DNA of 54,776 bases from an uncultured Negativicutes bacterium (GCA_900752195.1 CAADUJ010000015.1:1-54776), one strand, 5' to 3'; positions 26,653-34,633 are shown, counted from the stretch's first letter. Made by a program: numbers and translations. Notes: generated by a model from the letters alone, not told the origin.

Positions 26653-26880
26653 ATGCTTATGACCTCAAACAACCAAGTGCAACTATTTGAAAACCGACAA
26701 ATACAATCCGTCTGGGACACCGAGCAGGAAAAATGGTATTTTTCTGTGCATGATGTTGTCGAGGCCCTGACAAATTCCGCGGACCCTCAGCAATATGTAA
26801 AAAAGATGCGTTCGCGCGATCAATCATTGAATGCCAACTGGGTACAATTTATACCCAGGTTAAAATGGTATCTCAAGAAG
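26653..26880 (+). pseudogene. BRO-N/phage antirepressor fragment
   Basis: MLMTSNNQVQLFENRQIQSVWDTEQEKWYFSVHDVVEALT is the BRO-N start of phage antirepressor-type proteins. Similarity stops around codon 75, and the reading to 26964 then covers the promoter and 5' part of small RNA 2. The gene was therefore cut when the Abi_2 unit arrived or by deletion. Confidence 0.6.
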
Positions 26881-26892
26881 TCAACGGAAAAA

Positions 26893-26921
26893 TTGACTTT
26901 GCCACCCTACTTTGTTATAAT
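26893..26921 (+). promoter_or_regulatory. Consensus promoter of small RNA 2
   Basis: TTGACT at 26893-26898 and TATAAT at 26916-26921 with a 17-bp spacer. The same architecture as at 25392. Confidence 0.75.
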
Positions 26922-26927
26922 AATGAT

Positions 26928-27003
26928 AGATAAATTGGCCGAAGCTCTTCGGAGCCTGGTCTAAAGAAAGCTGTCATTACTAATGTAGTGACAGCTTTTT
27001 TTT
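26928..27003 (+). ncRNA. Putative short RNA upstream of Abi_2 gene 2
   Basis: A transcript of about 75 nt is predicted. It contains a small hairpin (CCGAA...TTCGG near 26939-26952) and ends in a 13-bp stem (26968-26980 with 26985-26997) followed by nine T in all. The Abi_2 gene starts 20 bp later with its own AAGGAG. The length, promoter and terminator match small RNA 1, although the primary sequences differ. Confidence 0.6.
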
Positions 27004-27022
27004 ATACAAAGGAGTCCTTCTT

Positions 27023-28038
27023 ATGCAAACATATGATAAGCCTTATAAAACAATCGACCAGCTACTTGATCTTCTTGAAACCAACCACAACTTGACCATA
27101 ACAAACCAAGAGTCTGCAAAAAATATTCTAAAATTTATTCCTTACTATGATTTAGTAAATGGATATAAAGAACATTTTATGAACGAGGAAGATAAATTTG
27201 AAACGGGATTAACATTAGACACGCTGTACTGGTTTCACACCTTTGATCGCGGATTTCAAAATGTACTTTTTGAATTTAGCGTCATTATAGAGGATTATTA
27301 TAAAAATCTCTTATCGCAAGTATTAGCCAAACATTTTGGCGTCGGAGAAAAAGAATACTTAGCATTGGAAAATTATGTGCAAAGAAAAGGTATCATTAAG
27401 CGGGAAATAATATTACAAGAATTAAATAACATAGTCAAACATACTAATGACAATCCTACTAAATACTACAAAGCCAAACACAATCACATTCCACCTTGGA
27501 TTTTATTAAAAAATACTTCTTTCAGTACATCTATCAATATCTTTGTATTGCTCACACGAAATGCAAAAATGATTTGTCAAAAGAACTCCTTCCCATAGAC
27601 GTTCCTGCGGATCAAAAAATACCTATTATAAGATATACGTTAACACTTATCAGAAAATTTAGAAATGTAATTGCTCATAATCTAAAATTCACAACATTTT
27701 CGTATTCTCGATATGGAAACAATCTTAATCAGAAAGCTCTTCGCTTACTCATCCCTTCATCATTATTATCAGATGCGGAATTACAAAAGAAAGATATGTT
27801 ATATGGAATATATGGCTATATAGTTTTATCTTTATCATTGATACCTGATTTATCTACAAGGTTGATGCTAGTAAATAAACTTTCCGAATATATTGCAAAT
27901 CGTTCCTTACAAACCGATAAAAATTTATCTCAAATGTGGTATCTTCTGGGACAAAAGTATTTTTCAGTAACCAATATTCCTACCAATGTAATCCAAAGAT
28001 TTATTAACTATTCTCACGAACAAATTAAAAATATTTGA
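27023..28038 (+). pseudogene. Abi_2 (AbiD/AbiF-like) gene 2, frameshifted
   Basis: ATG 27023 after AAAGGAG. The reading is a textbook Abi_2 protein: YDKPYKTIDQLLDLLETNHNL...YYDLVNGYKEHFM...KAKHNHIPPWILLKN. The frame is lost in an A5 run at 27565-27569; one extra A would join it to NDLSKELLPIDVPADQKI and on to 28038, giving about 338 aa. The HEPN motif FRNVIAHN lies in the second part. Abi_2 proteins abort phage infection, probably by RNA cleavage. The lesion is a single base in a homopolymer, so reversion, slippage or sequence error are all possible. Confidence 0.8.
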
Positions 28039-28167
28039 TACATAGTTCCAAGTGAGTCGTTGCAAATATCCTCAGGGTACTTTGGGTATTGTATGGGTAT
28101 TGTGTGGGTATTGTGCATCAAAACGCACTTGATTTTATTCAATTTCATTCTAATTTTACACACAAAG

Positions 28168-28234
28168 AAACCGCTTGAACACTGGGTTCAAGCGGTTTTT
28201 GATTGCAATAATATTCTCGGAAATTAACGCTTCG
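28168..28234. repeat. Right attachment repeat at the rpsI 3' end
   Basis: This is the chromosomal partner of 13834-13900, with two differences in 67 bp. It holds the rpsI stop codon and the terminator hairpin (CCGCTTGAAC/GTTCAAGCGG, 28171-28195) that ends rplM-rpsI transcription. Confidence 0.85.
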
Positions 28235-28616
28235 AGAACTGCGATGCTTTACGAGCTTTTTTGAGACCGTATTTACGGCGTTCTTTTTCACGCGGGTCAC
28301 GAGTGAGGAGACCTGCTTTTTTCAGAGGCTGACGGAAATCTGCGTCAACTTCCAAAAGGGCACGGCTGATGCCATGACGGATTGCGCCGGCCTGACCAGA
28401 TGGGCCGCCACCTTTTACGTCAGCAATGACATCATACTGTTCGGTTACGCCAGTTAATACGAGCGGCTGTTTGATGACGAGTTCCAACGTCTTACGGCCG
28501 AAGTATTCGGTCAAACCTTTTTTGTTAACTGTAATATTACCTTGACCCGGAACCAGACGAACTCTGGCAACGGATGTTTTTCTACGGCCAGTGCCGTAGT
28601 ACTGTGCTACTGCCAT
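28224..28616 (-). CDS. rpsI: 30S ribosomal protein S9
   Basis: 130 aa, full length. It has the uS9 signature GGGPSGQAGAIRHGISRALLEVD and the conserved basic tail GLKKARKASQFSKR, whose last residues contact P-site tRNA. It is second in the usual rplM-rpsI operon, 21 bp after L13. The terminal codons lie in the island attachment repeat, and the gene is intact despite the insertion. Confidence 0.97.
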   Translation of the reverse strand: MAVAQYYGTGRRKTSVARVRLVPGQGNITVNKKGLTEYFGRKTLELVIKQPLVLTGVTEQYDVIADVKGGGPSGQAGAIRHGISRALLEVDADFRQPLKKAGLLTRDPREKERRKYGLKKARKASQFSKR

Positions 28617-28637
28617 GAAATGTTCCTCCCGGTATTA

Positions 28638-29078
28638 TTAACGAATGTTCAACTTCAATTCTTCTGGCTGCTGTGCCTGATGCGGATGTTCTGCACCGGC
28701 ATATACGTTCAGTTTGCGATACATCTGTTCGCCGAGTTTGTTTTTCGGCAACATACCGCGAACGGCCATTTCAACAACGCGTTCCGGACGTCTTTCGAGC
28801 ATGTGACCGGCCTGCGTGAATTTAGAACCACCGGGATAACCGGAATGATGGAAATATGTTTTCTGGATGAGTTTCTTACCTGTGAGTTTTACTTTTGCTG
28901 CGTTTACAACAATTACATAATCGCCTGTATCTACATGCGGGGTAAATGTCGGTTTATTTTTTCCCCGAAGAACTTTTGCGACTTCGGCAGCAAGACGACC
29001 TAATGTCTGACCTTCAGCGTCGACAACATACCATTTACGTTCGATGTTGCTCGAGTTGGCCATAAATGTAGTTTTCAT
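28638..29078 (-). CDS. rplM: 50S ribosomal protein L13
   Basis: 146 aa from ATG 29078 (MKTTFMANSSNIERKWYVVDAEGQTLGRLA), with GGGAGG about 10 bp upstream; a TTG at 29087 is less likely. It carries the uL13 signature AGHMLERRPERVVEMAVRGMLPKNKLG. It is first gene of the rplM-rpsI operon with a strong promoter about 90 bp upstream. Confidence 0.97.
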   Translation of the reverse strand: MKTTFMANSSNIERKWYVVDAEGQTLGRLAAEVAKVLRGKNKPTFTPHVDTGDYVIVVNAAKVKLTGKKLIQKTYFHHSGYPGGSKFTQAGHMLERRPERVVEMAVRGMLPKNKLGEQMYRKLNVYAGAEHPHQAQQPEELKLNIR

Positions 29079-29087
29079 GCTGTACAA

Positions 29088-29202
29088 TCCTCCCTGAATA
29101 ACTATCTTATGCCTAAGCTTTAGGATCTTTTTCTCCGGGGCTAGTGGAGTCCAAGTGAAAAGCTTACCTATATATTCTATCCATATAGGTACGCTTTGTC
29201 AA
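29088..29202 (-). promoter_or_regulatory. rplM-rpsI promoter and leader
   Basis: On the minus strand TTGACA (29197-29202) and TAGAAT (29174-29179) are 17 bp apart. The leader of about 90 nt before rplM has a possible GGACTCC/GGAG hairpin. It may be an L13-type autoregulatory leader as known in Bacilli, but I cannot confirm the fold. Confidence 0.6.
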
Positions 29203-29338
29203 GGATTTTTTACTAATCTGGGACTATCTGTGCGGATGGCATCTCATGGCAACGTCTATTCGAGAAACTGTCCAGGCTCTTTATCGCCTCTATTCATATG
29301 CATTCGTTTGTGCTATGCTAAGTATGAGGTGATGACAC

Positions 29339-29683
29339 ATGGACACAACGAAACAGGCAATCCTGGAAAATCTAGATCCTACTACACTTGCTGAAGCGGC
29401 ATGTATATTGAATCAGTTAGGGCTTCCTATTGAAGTCGCATTAAATATGTTTCTAAAACAGGTCGTCTTATATAAGGGCCTTCCTTTTGATGTGATACTG
29501 CCTACCCAAGACGACGTAAAAGGAGAATCGCCTTCTACAGATGAAGATATGTACAACGGCTTTTCTGGCGCTTCTCTTTTTGACAAAGAGGCCTTTCAGC
29601 GTGATGTTTCGACGACGCTGGAAGAACTCAAAAAATCGATGAAACTCCCCTTCGGCAAATTAGATACACCGGATGATAGATAA
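29339..29683 (+). CDS. RelB/DinJ-like protein without a toxin neighbour
   Basis: 114 aa with AGGTGATG upstream. The N-terminal half (LAEAACILNQLGLPIEVALNMFLKQVVLYKGLPFDVILP) is the ribbon-helix-helix pattern of RelB/DinJ antitoxins. The C-terminal half is acidic with a helical tail (EAFQRDVSTTLEELKKSMK). There is no toxin gene beside it. It overlaps the AsmA-like gene by 11 bp (ATG inside its last codons), so the two are translationally coupled. It may be a domesticated DNA-binding regulator. Confidence 0.65.
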   Translation: MDTTKQAILENLDPTTLAEAACILNQLGLPIEVALNMFLKQVVLYKGLPFDVILPTQDDVKGESPSTDEDMYNGFSGASLFDKEAFQRDVSTTLEELKKSMKLPFGKLDTPDDR

Positions 29684-31145
29684 AAACTTCTTTCATCTGC
29701 ACCGCAAGGCCGGCCATCGTATCTTGTTGCTACTGGGCACGGTGGCCTTTGTCCTGTTCGTCCTTGCTGTCATGGCCATTCACGGTGCAGCTCACTTGTT
29801 TAATAAGGCTATGGAAGAACAAACGCTGCTGCGCGGGACTATCGAGGTAGAAACGATTTCGGCAGATATCATGGGAAACGTTCATTTTACGGCCTTACAG
29901 TGGCATGACCCTGAAGGCAACCTCATCTTGTACGTCCCTGATGGCAGTCTGACCGTCCGTCCTTGGGACATCCTGAGACGGTCATTCCGTTCCACCACCA
30001 TTTCCGATATTACCTTGAACGATGCGACGATCGCAGCGTATCTGCATAAGGACAAGCACTGGGATATAATCGAACCTCAGAAGGGAGAGCAAAAAAAGCC
30101 TCAGAAACAGCCTCGTTCCTATGGCGAACGTATCCGCAATATCAATTGGAACGGCCAAAAGATCGATGCCACCATACATTTGAATAATTGCCGTCTCGAA
30201 GCATACTATAGCGGCCGTGCCTATGCCATGGAAGCCGTGCATGCAGCCATCTCTGCCAGGACGGGAAAAAAAAGTACTATTCACGTCACGACGGGGCGCT
30301 TTAATGGAGATGCCATCGGAGACGGGATTGCCATAACGGGAGCGTTGAACTTGCAGCATGAAGTTCCCACTACAGACCTGCATGTCTCTTTTGTCAACGT
30401 CGATCCATCTTCCCTTGGATTCGGCAATGCCATTCATGACAAAATGACCTTAAAGCTCCACATTACAGGTCCCTTAGACAATCCTACGGGGAAGGGGTCC
30501 ATTACCATGGATCAGCTTGAATTGCCGGCATTACAGTTCACAGACATCCACGGTGATGTGTCGTACGCAAAGGACACCCTTACCTTTTCAGATGTACACG
30601 CCAAGGTCTATGGAGGTACCCTCGACGCCTATGGCACCTATACCATTCCGACAAGGGCCTACACGATTCATGGCGAAGGCCATGATTTGAGCAGCAGTAC
30701 GGCATTACGGGATTTTAAATTTCGGACGAAGGTTTCCATGACCCTTACGTTATCCTGTGACGGAGACCCTACGAATCTCATTGCCTATGGAACGTTTCAA
30801 TCGGGAAAAGGGATGTATTTCCCCTTCCATTTCGATTCAATTTCCGGTCGCTTCCATAATAAACGAAACACCCTCGATTTTTATGATGTCGTCATTTCTA
30901 CGTCTCTCGGTACGTTTACCACAGATGCCCTCCATATCGACAATGATACGATTGTCATATCGCCTATCCACTTCAAAGACCCTAGCGGCGCTTCTATATT
31001 TGTGCACCAGCCAGATGAATATAAGAATCAGCAGCAGGTCCACCAACAAATCAAAAATAATCTATCGAGCATGAAACAAAGTATATCGTCTATTCATCAG
31101 AGTATGAAGTCCATCCAACAAAGCATGGATTCTCTCGGACCGTAA
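29673..31145 (+). CDS. AsmA/TamB-like envelope protein
   Basis: 490 aa. A single N-terminal membrane helix (ILLLLGTVAFVLFVLAVMAIHGAA, about 17-40) is followed by a long strand-rich region with repeating motifs such as ITGALNLQ..., GKGSITMDQLELPALQFTDIHGDVSYAKDTLTFSDVHAKVYGGTLDAYG. This is the AsmA/TamB/DUF748 style of proteins that bridge inner and outer membranes for lipid or protein transport. The C-terminal 30 residues are a heptad-like coil (NLSSMKQSISSIHQSMKSIQ). Its presence supports a diderm host. Translation is coupled to the RelB-like gene. Confidence 0.7.
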   Translation: MIDKNFFHLHRKAGHRILLLLGTVAFVLFVLAVMAIHGAAHLFNKAMEEQTLLRGTIEVETISADIMGNVHFTALQWHDPEGNLILYVPDGSLTVRPWDILRRSFRSTTISDITLNDATIAAYLHKDKHWDIIEPQKGEQKKPQKQPRSYGERIRNINWNGQKIDATIHLNNCRLEAYYSGRAYAMEAVHAAISARTGKKSTIHVTTGRFNGDAIGDGIAITGALNLQHEVPTTDLHVSFVNVDPSSLGFGNAIHDKMTLKLHITGPLDNPTGKGSITMDQLELPALQFTDIHGDVSYAKDTLTFSDVHAKVYGGTLDAYGTYTIPTRAYTIHGEGHDLSSSTALRDFKFRTKVSMTLTLSCDGDPTNLIAYGTFQSGKGMYFPFHFDSISGRFHNKRNTLDFYDVVISTSLGTFTTDALHIDNDTIVISPIHFKDPSGASIFVHQPDEYKNQQQVHQQIKNNLSSMKQSISSIHQSMKSIQQSMDSLGP

Positions 31146-31148
31146 CCG

Positions 31149-31189
31149 AACGCAGCAGGAAAAGACCATTCTCTTCCTGCTGCGTTCTC
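31149..31189 (+). terminator. Terminator after the AsmA-like gene
   Basis: AACGCAGCAGGAA and its complement form a long stem after the stop codon, followed by TCTCTTTA. Confidence 0.7.
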
Positions 31190-31252
31190 TTTACAGGCAA
31201 TCCGCATCCCCCGGTATGGATGAAAGCCTATGTTTCGTGGTATTTCCTGTCC

Positions 31253-32680
31253 TTAGTTACGGGCTGTCGCTTTTTCTAGGAGGCTGTCTTTGGCAATCGC
31301 TTTTTTAGATACGAGACTGACGCCACAGAAGGTGAGGCCACAGACAATCCATTCGGCATAAATGACGTGAGGCAATACGCGGACAGCCGGTACGAACATC
31401 CAGGCAACGAGGACGATGATAGAGGCCATAATCGTATAGAAGGCGGCCTGGCGCGAGCAGTACTGCGGTGCATACATAGTCATAAGGATGATGACAGCAA
31501 ATGCAGTCATGAGGGATAAGCCGGCCATCAACGTGGAAATAATGCCGCTGATGGTCAAGGCAAAGGACAGCGTCAGCAGGCCTAAGAAAAGAACGGAAAG
31601 GCGCGTGACCATCATGTATTTTGCATCCGACATCTGCGGTTCGATGAACCGTTTATGGATGTCATGGGAGTAAAGGGTGGCTGCCGATAAGAGGAGATTA
31701 CATGCTGTGCTAACGTCTGCCGCCCAAAGGGAGGCCAAGGTAATGCCTGCAATCCACGGATTGAGTGACATAATGAGTTGAGGCAGCGCCGTCGTCGGCG
31801 AAATGGAAGGATACATTTCCGAAGCGATAACGCCTAAGAGAGCGGCAATGAACCCGACTGGCAACATGACGAGACCACCGATGACGAAGCCTTTACGGGC
31901 CGTATGGACGTCTTTTGCTCCTAAGGAAATCTGGATGATCGCCTGCAAGGACACGTTGACGGTGATTAAGACGACAATCCAGGTGACGATTGTCATAGGA
32001 CCTACGCCACTGATGATGTCCATCGATGTAATGGATGGCGCATGAATGGCGACGACGTCGATACCGCCAGCCATAGACAAGATCAAAAAGGCCGCTACAG
32101 TGATTCCTATATATTGGAGTGTGACGTTGAGTATATTGGACTGGCTTGCCGACCACATGCCGCCGATCAAGGTGATACCGATGAAGACGACGGCACTCGT
32201 AAGCATGCCTGTAAGAGGCGTAAAGATCGTAGGCAGAAGTGCTGCCAAAATGGCACCGCCTGCTACATATTGCAGACTCATAATGACGAGTTGTACTAAT
32301 ACCTGGCACCCGATACCGGCAATCATGCTGCGTCGGTCATAATACCGTTCCAATAGTTCTGGTACAGTCGTAATGTTGAGCTGACGATATTTTTTGGCCA
32401 CTGTCATACCCATGACGATGGCCCCAATGCCCCAGGCCGCCGTATACCAGCCGGCAGAAAGTCCGACTTTATAGGCCTGTTCCGCTACGCCAATAGTGGA
32501 TGCGCCGCCGACGGCAAGGCCGACGATCGACACCATGACGAGAGGCGATGTGAGCTTACGCCCAGCCAGGACATAGGCTTCAGTAGAAGCAGCGGCACGC
32601 CGTTTAACGTACCAGCTGATAGCGAATAGAACGCCGATATAGGCAATGATGATAGTTAATTGAACTGCGGTAGACTCCAT
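31253..32680 (-). CDS. Sodium:solute symporter (SSS family), T-box controlled
   Basis: 475 aa with about 12-13 membrane helices. Family features include the N-terminal AYVLAGRKLTSPLVMVSIVGLAVGGASTIGVAEQAYKVGLSAGWY and the fifth-helix region QYVAGGAILAALLP. The ribosome binding site AAAGGGG precedes ATG 32680. SSS proteins import sugars, amino acids, vitamins or carboxylates with sodium; sequence alone does not tell which. The T-box upstream makes an amino acid the likely substrate, and its apparent UUC specifier points to phenylalanine. It is probably monocistronic. Confidence 0.85.
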   Translation of the reverse strand: MESTAVQLTIIIAYIGVLFAISWYVKRRAAASTEAYVLAGRKLTSPLVMVSIVGLAVGGASTIGVAEQAYKVGLSAGWYTAAWGIGAIVMGMTVAKKYRQLNITTVPELLERYYDRRSMIAGIGCQVLVQLVIMSLQYVAGGAILAALLPTIFTPLTGMLTSAVVFIGITLIGGMWSASQSNILNVTLQYIGITVAAFLILSMAGGIDVVAIHAPSITSMDIISGVGPMTIVTWIVVLITVNVSLQAIIQISLGAKDVHTARKGFVIGGLVMLPVGFIAALLGVIASEMYPSISPTTALPQLIMSLNPWIAGITLASLWAADVSTACNLLLSAATLYSHDIHKRFIEPQMSDAKYMMVTRLSVLFLGLLTLSFALTISGIISTLMAGLSLMTAFAVIILMTMYAPQYCSRQAAFYTIMASIIVLVAWMFVPAVRVLPHVIYAEWIVCGLTFCGVSLVSKKAIAKDSLLEKATARN

Positions 32681-32706
32681 GGTATAACCCCTTTCTTTTC
32701 AGACTC

Positions 32707-32985
32707 CTAAAAAAAAACGCCATCCCATAAAAGGGACGACGTCGTCGCGGTACCACCCAATTTATCGAAACAAAAAAGGGTGGCACCCAGGGACGGAAGT
32801 TTCCGCGGTACCACCCTATTTATCTTGAATCGATCAACTCATGGCCGTGTAACGGCAGCCAACCCGGTGTGACCTACTCTACGTTCAGCCACACAGTTCA
32901 GGAATGAACTTCATGCTATCTCCCCTGTCCCCTCACACCGGCCGGAGACTCTCTGAAAGCTTCAAAAGCACTACTTTAATCCATC
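32707..32985 (-). promoter_or_regulatory. T-box leader, probable Phe (UUC) specifier, two decision modules
   Basis: Minus-strand leader. Stem I shows AAAGTAGTG (AGTA S-turn), CAGAGAG (AG bulge) and GGTGTGA (distal loop). The 3' side reads GCAT-GAA-G-TTC-A-TTC, the same frame as the specifier loop of a glyQS T-box, giving UUC (complement of 32906-32908). The T-box AGGGTGGTACCGCGG (32803-32817) is followed by a terminator GGGTGCCACCC plus six T (to 32773). A second GGGTGGTACCGCG (32746-32758) and second terminator (CGTCCC/GGGATG plus nine T, about 32709-32738) follow before the symporter gene. Confidence 0.85.
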
Positions 32986-33019
32986 GCAACTGTTATCAGG
33001 AAATCTGTTGTTGAATCGT

Positions 33020-33047
33020 ATTATACAGGATTTTAAAATAAAATCAA
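33020..33047 (-). promoter_or_regulatory. Promoter of the T-box transcript
   Basis: TTGATT (33042-33047) and TATAAT (33020-33025) on the minus strand, spacer 16 bp. The start would be about 330 nt ahead of the symporter. Confidence 0.6.
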
Positions 33048-33133
33048 GTAATTTTTATAAAAATAATTATATTTTTAAGTATAACGTGGAACCAATATTT
33101 TTCTTTTTCGTATATCTTGCTGTACGAACAGGG

Positions 33134-33634
33134 CTAGTCCAGTATCTTTTGAAAGGCAATTTTGATGCTGTTGGCAAACCATATGGTTCCGCAGTACGTG
33201 TACCCTTGTTTTTCCAAAATATGACGCATAATCGTATTGTCTTCATCGGTATCGATGCGGATGGTGTGGATATCCTGTTCCTTGGCAAGGTTTTCTACTT
33301 CCCGGAACATGGCCTGAGCAAGGCCCTTCCCTTTTTGTGTATTGTCGACGGCCATGCGATGGACGACAATATAGGGATCGTCGTTGAGCCATTGGCCCTT
33401 CAAGGTGGCATAGGCTGGTTCACCGGCCATGTCGATGGCACTGTAGCCGATGATGTGTCCTTTCTCTTCGAGGACATAGCCTATCGAACGGGCTATATCT
33501 TTGTCGATATCCTTATCGTCAGGGTAGCCATCTTGCCATTGATCGACACCGGAGGCCTTTAAAAAGGCTTTCGCTTCGTCGATTAACTCCATAATTCTTT
33601 TTTTATGTGCCGTTGTCGCTTTTTGTAATTTCAT
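33134..33634 (-). CDS. GNAT family N-acetyltransferase
   Basis: 166 aa from ATG 33634, preceded by AGAGGATG. It is a GNAT fold with RMAVDNTQKGKGLAQAMFREVENLA, where the QKGKGLA loop binds acetyl-CoA pyrophosphate, and a C-terminal MRHILEKQGYTYCGTI strand. The N-terminal segment (ELIDEAKAFLKASGVDQWQDGYP) is that of a subgroup whose substrate is unknown. It follows the MarR gene by 31 bp and is probably controlled by it. Confidence 0.85.
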   Translation of the reverse strand: MKLQKATTAHKKRIMELIDEAKAFLKASGVDQWQDGYPDDKDIDKDIARSIGYVLEEKGHIIGYSAIDMAGEPAYATLKGQWLNDDPYIVVHRMAVDNTQKGKGLAQAMFREVENLAKEQDIHTIRIDTDEDNTIMRHILEKQGYTYCGTIWFANSIKIAFQKILD

Positions 33635-33665
33635 GGTACATCCTCTTTTCTTTTCATATGTGCAT

Positions 33666-34130
33666 TCAGTCTGCATGGCGTCGTGTGACGCCTTTCATGT
33701 CTTGCCATTCTCGTATGACGTTGTCATTCATTCGCTGTAGCAGCAACAGGATCTGCCGTTGCTCTTCTTCTGAAAAACCACGAAGGCAGAGGGCAATCTG
33801 ACGATTTTCCTCTTCAATGATGGCGTCATATAAGGCTTTCCCTGCTGATGTGGGATATAACTTGACGGCGCGGCCATCCGTTTCATCGGCTTCACACGTA
33901 ATGTATTGGGATTCCCGCAGTTTCCTCACAGCCTTTGAAGTCGTTCCCTTGTCGACACAACACATCGCTGTCAAGGCTGCCTGTCCGATTCCAGGGTGTT
34001 CACAAATACGTGTCAGAAAAATAAACTGTCCTCGTTGAAGGTGATACTGTCGAAAACGGACATCCATAAAGGAGTGCAGACACCGGCTCAACGAACCTAC
34101 TTCACGCAACAATGTACTTTCTAATGCCAT
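33666..34130 (-). CDS. MarR-family transcriptional regulator
   Basis: 154 aa, typical MarR length. A winged helix lies at about 45-100 (GIGQAALTAMCCVDKGTTSKAVRKLRESQYITCEADETDGRAVKLYPTSAGK), where the DxRAV wing is diagnostic. Two cysteines (CC) sit in the DNA-binding region. The ribosome binding site AGGAGG is good. The gene leads a MarR-GNAT pair and probably autoregulates; the ligand is unknown. Confidence 0.88.
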   Translation of the reverse strand: MALESTLLREVGSLSRCLHSFMDVRFRQYHLQRGQFIFLTRICEHPGIGQAALTAMCCVDKGTTSKAVRKLRESQYITCEADETDGRAVKLYPTSAGKALYDAIIEEENRQIALCLRGFSEEEQRQILLLLQRMNDNVIREWQDMKGVTRRHAD

Positions 34131-34343
34131 AATGACCTCCTCACATTTAGTTGCTATTTCAACTTTATTACAGTATACACCATGTCACGTCGATTGTCTA
34201 TATGTAAGAGCCGCTATTTTTTTTTTCGCCTTGCCAGCGTATCGTCATACTACCGACTCGTTGCCAGGCAGAAAGGTATGTCCCTTGACAGGTGAAGGAA
34301 AACGTACCTGTATGTACGGCGCGCCTCTTTCGCATTGTACGTG

Positions 34344-34386
34344 CAAAAAAAACGTCATGATCATCACTTGGATGATGCATGACGTT
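34344..34386 (-). terminator. Terminator of the feo operon
   Basis: AACGTCATGATCATC pairs with GATGATGCATGACGTT with one bulge, followed on the minus strand by eight T. The rest of 34131-34432 shows no gene. Confidence 0.7.
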
Positions 34387-34432
34387 TTCCATGAATGTTG
34401 TACTTCATAAAGCATTTACACGATGTGATAGC

Positions 34433-34633
34433 TTAGCTTTTAGAACGGCAGCACGGTGGAAGTTTGCTTTCATCGACATTTTTCTTCGATTCCTTCGTGG
34501 TGCTGCAAGAGCATCCACCGCCACAACTGCTGCAACAACTGGTAGTTCCTTTGAAAAGACCACGAATATGACGGCCCAGATAGACCACAGCCAACAAAAC
34601 GACAATGGCTACGATTACGGTCGTAATGTTCAT
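34433..34633 (-). CDS. FeoB-associated Cys-rich membrane protein
   Basis: 66 aa from ATG 34633 behind GGAGATG. One N-terminal membrane helix (ITTVIVAIVVLLAVVYLG) is followed by a short cytoplasmic tail with CCSSCGGGCSC and a terminal CC. This is the PF12669-type protein often encoded after feoB, and it may help in handling ferrous iron. It is the last gene of the feo operon. Confidence 0.85.
   Translation of the reverse strand: MNITTVIVAIVVLLAVVYLGRHIRGLFKGTTSCCSSCGGGCSCSTTKESKKNVDESKLPPCCRSKS

Larger units (their letters stand above)
13834..28234. mobile_element. 14.3 kb genomic island inserted in the rpsI 3' end
   Basis: It is bounded by the two 67-bp repeats, 14,334 bp apart. Contents: an ATPase-nuclease pair, phage head-tail genes, an IS481-like element, a phage-type repressor pair, HEPN proteins and two Abi_2 loci. 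Much of it is visibly richer in A and T than the chromosome. No tyrosine or serine integrase is visible, and the phage genes are truncated, so mobility was probably lost. Known mobile elements use the 3' ends of ribosomal protein genes, including rpsI, as targets. Confidence 0.8.

Noticed and set aside
26880..26964. C-terminal part of the BRO-like frame as protein
   Set aside because: It overlaps a consensus promoter and the 5' part of small RNA 2, and similarity to BRO proteins has already ended.
13834..28234. Island as a functional prophage or satellite
   Set aside because: No integrase, terminase, portal, capsid, replication or lysis genes are visible, and the head-tail genes are truncated.
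32870..32885. GTA as T-box specifier (valine)
   Set aside because: A GAA-C-GTA-G pattern exists there, but it lies downstream of stem I; the GAA-G-TTC-A site pairs properly with the AGTA side and is better placed.
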